Assembly (NCBI GenBank): GCA_938003765.1 | Contig: CALKYE010000245.1 | Coordinates: forward strand, 1-18,533 | From: an uncultured Planctomycetia bacterium | GTDB taxonomy: Bacteria; Planctomycetota; UBA1135; GCA-002686595 | DNA length: 18,533 nt | Direction: 5' to 3' | Shown here: one piece after another, positions 14,606-18,533 of the stretch | How the letters are laid out: each line of letters starts with the position of its first letter | How positions within the stretch are numbered: the stretch's first letter is position 1 | Made by a program: the position numbers and the translations under genes | Notes under the pieces: model-generated | Told to the model about the DNA's origin: nothing | The model's input: the letters and a program-made list of their open reading frames with translations, nothing else | The model's database searches: none

Positions 14606-15919
14606 TCAACGGCTCGCGGTCGTGCGACGCGCCGCTTCGCCGGCGGCGCGTTCGGCCACGATCGTTCGATAGAGCTCGACGACCTTGCGCGCCTTCGCCG
14701 CCCAGGTGAAGTGCTGCTCGACGTGCTCGCGCGCGGGCGCGACGCGCGACTCGATCAAGCGCGGATCGGCGACGAGGCGTTCGAACAGAGCGCGGAACTG
14801 CGCGACGATCTGCGCGCGCGGGCCCAGCTCGATCAGGAAGCCCGTCTCCTCGGTCACCAGCTCGCGCGGTCCGCCGTAAGCGACGACGGCAGCCGGCAGT
14901 CCGACCGCCATCGCCTCGAGCACCACTCCGCCGCCGAACTCGCGGATGCTGGGCAGCACCAGCAGGTCCGACTCCGCCAGGTGGTCTTGCACGCGCTGGT
15001 GATCGACCCAGCCCGCGAACTCGATGCCCGCGCCGATCTGCTCGCGCGCGATCAGCGCTTCGAGCTCGGCGCGCTGCGGACCGTCGCCGAGGATCTGCAC
15101 GCGCAACTCGCCGGCTCGCACCAGCGGCGCAGCGGCTTCGAGCAGCATGTCGGCGCCCTTGTAGGGCACCAGCCGACCCACGAACACGCAGCGGATCGGC
15201 TTGGAGCTCGTGCGCGTGCGCCGCGCGCTGAAGCGCGTCGGATCCACGGCGTTTTCTGGCAGGTGGTGGCATTTGGAGCGCCAGCGCGCGTCCATCTGCG
15301 CCAGCGTGTCCTGCGAACCGACGAGGATCGCCGCAGCGTGACGCCGTGTGCTCGCGTAGCCCGGCAGCAGTTTGTAGGCGTCGCGCACGTAGCTCAGCCA
15401 TTCGCGCTCGGCGCGCCGCGCAGCATCGAACGCGCGCGGCCAGGGCACGCCGCCGTTGAGCGGACCGACGACGAACGGCACGCCGGCGCGGGCGCAGCGA
15501 GCCGCGATCGTGCTGGGCGTCGTCGGGCTGAGCGGAGTGATGCGGTGGACGATGTCGAACTCGCCCGCGCGGATGCGCGCGCCGAAGCGCCGCCAGACCA
15601 GGCGCTCGTAGTGGTAGTAGGCGAGCGTCTCGATCGCCGTGACCATCGTCCAACCCTTGCCCGCGCCGCCGCGCAGCAGGCCCGAGAGCTTCCACAGCGG
15701 ACGCGAGAAGGACTCCGAGTCGATCGCGGTGAACTCGCGGCCCTCGGTCCAGCCGGTGCGCTCGATCGCTTCGCGATTGCGAACCTGCGTGACGAGGTGC
15801 GCGTCCGTGAGCTCGGCCAGCGCGCGAGCGTGGCACCACCCGACGAGCGGAACGCTGACCCACTCGGGGTTGGCGGCTTCCGCCAGCAGGAGTACGCGCA
15901 GTCGATCCGAGGACGGCAC
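14606..15919 (-). CDS. GT4-family glycosyltransferase
   Basis: This 437-residue cytoplasmic GT-B fold retaining glycosyltransferase probably transfers a nucleotide-activated sugar to a surface-glycan or lipid-linked precursor. The N-terminal half begins with a Rossmann strand (LRVLLLAEAANPEW) and includes DIVHRITPLSP and VVGPLNGGVPW. The C-terminal half has the GT4 landmarks CVFVGRLVPYKGADMLLEA (244-262), ILGDGPQRAEL (276-286) and the E-x7-E donor-binding motif, Glu327 to Glu335 in REFGGGVVLEAM, followed by GGPRELV. The start is a GTG at 15919 directly before the first strand, with no Shine-Dalgarno sequence. It converges on the NYN gene with only 24 bp between stops and no obvious terminator. 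A functional link to the sulfatase/GT39 operon is possible but unproven. Confidence 0.9.
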   Translation of the reverse strand: MPSSDRLRVLLLAEAANPEWVSVPLVGWCHARALAELTDAHLVTQVRNREAIERTGWTEGREFTAIDSESFSRPLWKLSGLLRGGAGKGWTMVTAIETLAYYHYERLVWRRFGARIRAGEFDIVHRITPLSPTTPSTIAARCARAGVPFVVGPLNGGVPWPRAFDAARRAEREWLSYVRDAYKLLPGYASTRRHAAAILVGSQDTLAQMDARWRSKCHHLPENAVDPTRFSARRTRTSSKPIRCVFVGRLVPYKGADMLLEAAAPLVRAGELRVQILGDGPQRAELEALIAREQIGAGIEFAGWVDHQRVQDHLAESDLLVLPSIREFGGGVVLEAMAVGLPAAVVAYGGPRELVTEETGFLIELGPRAQIVAQFRALFERLVADPRLIESRVAPAREHVEQHFTWAAKARKVVELYRTIVAERAAGEAARRTTASR

Positions 15920-15975
15920 AGTCGGTCAATCTACGGCTTGGCGCGCGTCGGATCTCCGCCCGAACACGCGCTGCG

Positions 15976-15992
15976 ACTCGCGCGGCGCGAGT
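15976..15992 (-). terminator. Possible hairpin terminator after the cytochrome gene
   Basis: A perfect 7-bp inverted repeat (15976-15982 with 15986-15992, ACTCGCG/CGCGAGT) with a 3-nt loop lies about 70 nt after the cytochrome stop codon and 57 nt before the GT4 start on the same strand. No U-tract follows. It may separate the two transcription units. Confidence 0.3.
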
Positions 15993-16061
15993 GCGTCACG
16001 GCGCGGACTGCGCGAGTGAGTCGAGCACGGGCGCGTCGACGCACGTCCGCGAGCCGACGGC

Positions 16062-17738
16062 TCAGCGCTCGAACACCTCGATGGTGAGCGCCGCCGTCTC
16101 CGGGCGCGGGTCCGCGGCGTCGTACATCTCCATGAACGTCGCCGCGTCCGGGCTCTTCGCTTCGCGCAGCGCCTCGACCCAGTGCGGGGGAATCGGCTGG
16201 TAGTGCAGCCACACCGTCGCGATGAGGTTCTGGGTGTCCGGCGGAAGCGCGACGCGGTAGGTGACCACATCGCCGCCGCCCGAGAAGTTCTCGTCCGTCA
16301 CGCCCACCGGCGCGGTCTGTTCGGCGTGCGGCCCGTCGCGCTTCCACCCGCGCGGCAGGAGCCGGTTGTCTTTGATCGGCCGTGTCATCGCCCGCAGCGA
16401 GGTCGTCGCCCGACCGTCCGCGTCGGCGGCCACGAGCTCGTACACCTGCACCTGTTCGGGGCGCTCGATGGTGTCGAAGTGCGGCAGGCCGAACTCGTCC
16501 GCGACTCCGCGCAGGCGCCCGCGCTCGTCGAAGCCGCCCGAGTCGAACAACGTCTGCGAACCGGCTCGCACGTTGACGCGCAGCCACGCGCGCCGCGCCG
16601 GATAGCCGCTGGGGAACTTGTGGCCGGTGAGGTTCTCGACCTTCACGTCGAAGCGCAGCTCACTCTCCGTGCGCTGCGAGTTGACGAGGCTCACGCGCGC
16701 GGTCGAGTGCGCCAGTTGCGCGCGCGTCGCGTCGAGCACGCGCTCGAGCGCCCGCTCCGAAGCGGTCACGCCCAGCGCGTCCGAGTGGTCGCGCAACAGC
16801 TCGAGCAGCAGCGTGTTCCCGCCCACGAAGGTGTGCGCGCGCACGTCGGGCCGCACCGCGATGTTGAAGTCGATCCCGCGCGGGTTGCGGGCGATCTTCA
16901 TCGAGCCCACGTCCGGCATGTGGCACTCCTGGCAGCTCTTCGAGAGGCTGGTCGCGCCGCGCTCGTCCGAGTACACGCTGTTGCGCCACTCGAGGTAGGG
17001 GCCCTGCTCGAGGAACGGCGCCGCGCCGTGCGCCTCGGTGAACAGCGTGTGGCACGAGCCGCAGAGCGCGGAGCTCTGGATGTGCGCGCCGTGCGTCGGC
17101 GTGAAGCCGGTGTTCGCGCGCATCGGACCTGTCGCCGGGTCCTTGTAGGGGCCGAACACCGTGTCGTCGGCGCCGACCGGCAGCGCTCCGTTGAACGTGC
17201 TCTCCTCGCCCAGGCCCTCGGGCCGCGTGCGGTGACAGACCGTGCAGGAGACGCCGTCCTCGGCGAGCGGGCTCGTGAGCGCGTCGGCCATGGTCGGCGC
17301 CGGCGCGCCGCCGAGCCGCGCCGTGTGATGGCTCATCGGCGCGTGGCAGGTGAGGCAAGTCGCCTCGATCTCGACCTGGCGCTCAGGGTCGCTCTCGATC
17401 TCGTGCGCCATCTGAGCGCGCCAGTACGGATCGCGGAACGAGTTGGCCATGGCCGTCGCCGACCAGGTCTCGAAGGGCGACACGTCGTCGCCCGTCGGCG
17501 TGGTCATGGCGCTCGCGCTCGGGGACGAGCTGTGGCACAACGCGCAACGCTCCGACGGAAGGAACGCGGTCAGCGCGCCGTGCGAGTTTGCGGTCGCCGC
17601 GTCGTCGGCCGTCGAGCTCCGCGCAGCCGGCGCGGGCTGTCGGGCGGGCGGCTGCGGCGAGGGAGCGCTCTCGCAGGCGAGCGCCGTGAGGAGCGAGAGA
17701 CCGGCGAGTGCGGCGAGCGCAGTGCGCGATGAGTTCAT
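16062..17738 (-). CDS. Pentahaem c-type cytochrome, probable lipoprotein
   Basis: This 558-residue exported protein has five CxxCH haem c attachment sites: CALCH 65-69, CLTCH 128-132, CTVCH 165-169, CGSCH 226-230 and CQECH 269-273. Several other His residues (SHH at 136-138, HGAH at 216-219, H237) could be distal ligands. After the haem region a beta-rich domain includes TGHKFPSGYPARRAW at 371-385, an element I know from large multihaem cytochromes of the c554-related type. The N-terminus has a signal peptide with Cys22 in TALAC, a weak lipobox. The ATG at 17738 is preceded by GGTGAG, and a GTG at 17750 is also in frame. Likely role: periplasmic or outer-surface electron transfer. No redox partner is encoded nearby. 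Confidence 0.9.
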   Translation of the reverse strand: MNSSRTALAALAGLSLLTALACESAPSPQPPARQPAPAARSSTADDAATANSHGALTAFLPSERCALCHSSSPSASAMTTPTGDDVSPFETWSATAMANSFRDPYWRAQMAHEIESDPERQVEIEATCLTCHAPMSHHTARLGGAPAPTMADALTSPLAEDGVSCTVCHRTRPEGLGEESTFNGALPVGADDTVFGPYKDPATGPMRANTGFTPTHGAHIQSSALCGSCHTLFTEAHGAAPFLEQGPYLEWRNSVYSDERGATSLSKSCQECHMPDVGSMKIARNPRGIDFNIAVRPDVRAHTFVGGNTLLLELLRDHSDALGVTASERALERVLDATRAQLAHSTARVSLVNSQRTESELRFDVKVENLTGHKFPSGYPARRAWLRVNVRAGSQTLFDSGGFDERGRLRGVADEFGLPHFDTIERPEQVQVYELVAADADGRATTSLRAMTRPIKDNRLLPRGWKRDGPHAEQTAPVGVTDENFSGGGDVVTYRVALPPDTQNLIATVWLHYQPIPPHWVEALREAKSPDAATFMEMYDAADPRPETAALTIEVFER

Positions 17739-17829
17739 GGCGCAACTCACCGTAGCGGCTGGCGCGGGCTCGCCGCAATCCGCACCAGGGCGGCGGAACG
17801 ACGACGAGCGCGCCGTCCCGCCGGTGCGA

Positions 17830-18533
17830 TCAGACCGTGGCCTTGGCCGAGCGGCTCGCGCGCTTGCGCTCGATCTCGGTCAGGATGCGCTTGCGCAGGC
17901 GCAGGTTCTTGGGAGTGATCTCGACCAGCTCGTCGTCCTCGATGTACTCGAGCGCTTCCTCGAGCGACATCACGTGCGGCGGCGGCAGGCTCACGTTCTC
18001 GTCCGCGCCGGCGGAGCGGATGTTGGTCAGCTTCTTCTCGCGGCAGACGTTGATTTCGAGGTCCGAGTCCTTGTTGTTTTCGCCGACGATCATGCCCTCG
18101 TAGACGGGCGTGCCGGACGCGATGAAGAACTCGCCGCGGTCGAGCAGTCCGAACATGCCGTAGGGCACGGAGTCGCCCGAGCGATCGGAGATCAGCACGC
18201 CGTTCGTGCGGCGCGGGATGTTGCCCTGGTCGGGGCGCCACGAGTCGAACACGTGGCTGAGGATCGCCTCGCCGCGCGAGAGCGTCATCATCGCGGTGCG
18301 CGCGCCGATCAGTCCGCGCGAGGGGACCAGGAACTCCAGGCGCACCGAAGCGCCGAAGGGCTCCATGTGCAGCATCTCGCCGCGTCGACGGCCGAGGTAC
18401 TCGATGATCTTGCCGGCCGCGTCCGAGGGAACCTCGACGACCGTGCGCTCCATCGGCTCGCAGCGCTCGCCGTCGATGTCCTTCAAGATCACGCGCGGCT
18501 TGCCGACCGAGAACTCGTAGCCCTCGCGGCGCA
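17830..18533 (-). CDS. typA: Ribosome-associated GTPase TypA/BipA, C-terminal part
   Basis: This is a partial gene: the 5' end lies beyond the right edge of the window and about 234 C-terminal codons are present. The translated part begins RREGYEFSVGKPRVILKDIDG and includes LEFLVPSRGLIGARTAMM, NGVLISDRSG, MFGLLDRGEFFI, PVYEGMIVGENN, KKLTNIRSAG and the terminal EALEYIEDDELVEITP and LRLRKRIL blocks. These are hallmark elements of the EF-G domain V-like and C-terminal domains of TypA/BipA, which binds ribosomes and supports assembly and stress growth. The GTPase domain is outside the window. Downstream, 91 bp separate the stop codon from the start of the cytochrome gene on the same strand, and I saw no clear terminator there. 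Confidence 0.96.
   Translation of the reverse strand, partial: RREGYEFSVGKPRVILKDIDGERCEPMERTVVEVPSDAAGKIIEYLGRRRGEMLHMEPFGASVRLEFLVPSRGLIGARTAMMTLSRGEAILSHVFDSWRPDQGNIPRRTNGVLISDRSGDSVPYGMFGLLDRGEFFIASGTPVYEGMIVGENNKDSDLEINVCREKKLTNIRSAGADENVSLPPPHVMSLEEALEYIEDDELVEITPKNLRLRKRILTEIERKRASRSAKATV

Overview
The window is about 18.5 kb of very GC-rich bacterial chromosome, almost certainly from a planctomycete (Planctomycetota) or a close relative. The main clue is the C-terminal module of the first secreted protein (Cys-Pro-Cys cluster, then a Gly-Cys-x-Asn-Ser element, ending in Trp-Tyr-Arg-Asp and Leu-Thr-Asn-Ala-Leu). From memory this module recurs in secreted proteins of marine planctomycete lineages. 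Secreted beta-helix and beta-propeller proteins, several sulfatase-like enzymes, multihaem cytochromes and weak Shine-Dalgarno sequences fit the same assignment. The genus cannot be named from the sequence alone.

Layout from left to right. A tRNA-Gly(CCC) gene with encoded CCA lies on the minus strand at the left edge. Next, also on the minus strand, come a secreted CSLREA-like parallel beta-helix protein (403-2505) and a two-gene signalling operon: an Aer-type PAS protein (4107-4709) whose stop codon overlaps the start of a soluble methyl-accepting signalling protein (2842-4110). Together these look like an aerotaxis transducer split into a sensor and a kinase-control subunit. A divergent GNAT acetyltransferase (4889-5584, plus) converges on a large secreted NHL/Vgb-like beta-propeller protein (5598-7985, minus). 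The propeller gene's intrinsic terminator lies inside the last codons of the acetyltransferase gene.

The centre (8459-12980, plus) is a tight three-gene operon: sulfatase-like lipoprotein, GT39/ArnT-like polytopic glycosyltransferase, second sulfatase-like lipoprotein. Both junctions are 4-nt GTGA overlaps. Both sulfatase-like proteins carry Thr-x-Pro-Ser-His where sulfatases have the Cys/Ser-x-Pro-x-Arg formylglycine motif, so both probably use a threonine nucleophile and may act on phosphoesters or transfer phospho-groups. A surface-glycan or lipid decoration unit is the most interesting interpretation, but it is an inference.

To the right follow a NYN (PIN-like) RNase-family protein with a LOTUS-like helical region (13019-14581, plus), a convergent GT4 glycosyltransferase (14606-15919, minus), a pentahaem c-type cytochrome lipoprotein (16062-17738, minus) and the C-terminal part of the ribosome-associated GTPase TypA/BipA (17830 to the window edge, minus). 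Long open frames opposite nearly every real gene are GC-driven shadows and are not annotated. I saw no CRISPR array, insertion sequence, phage gene or attachment site.
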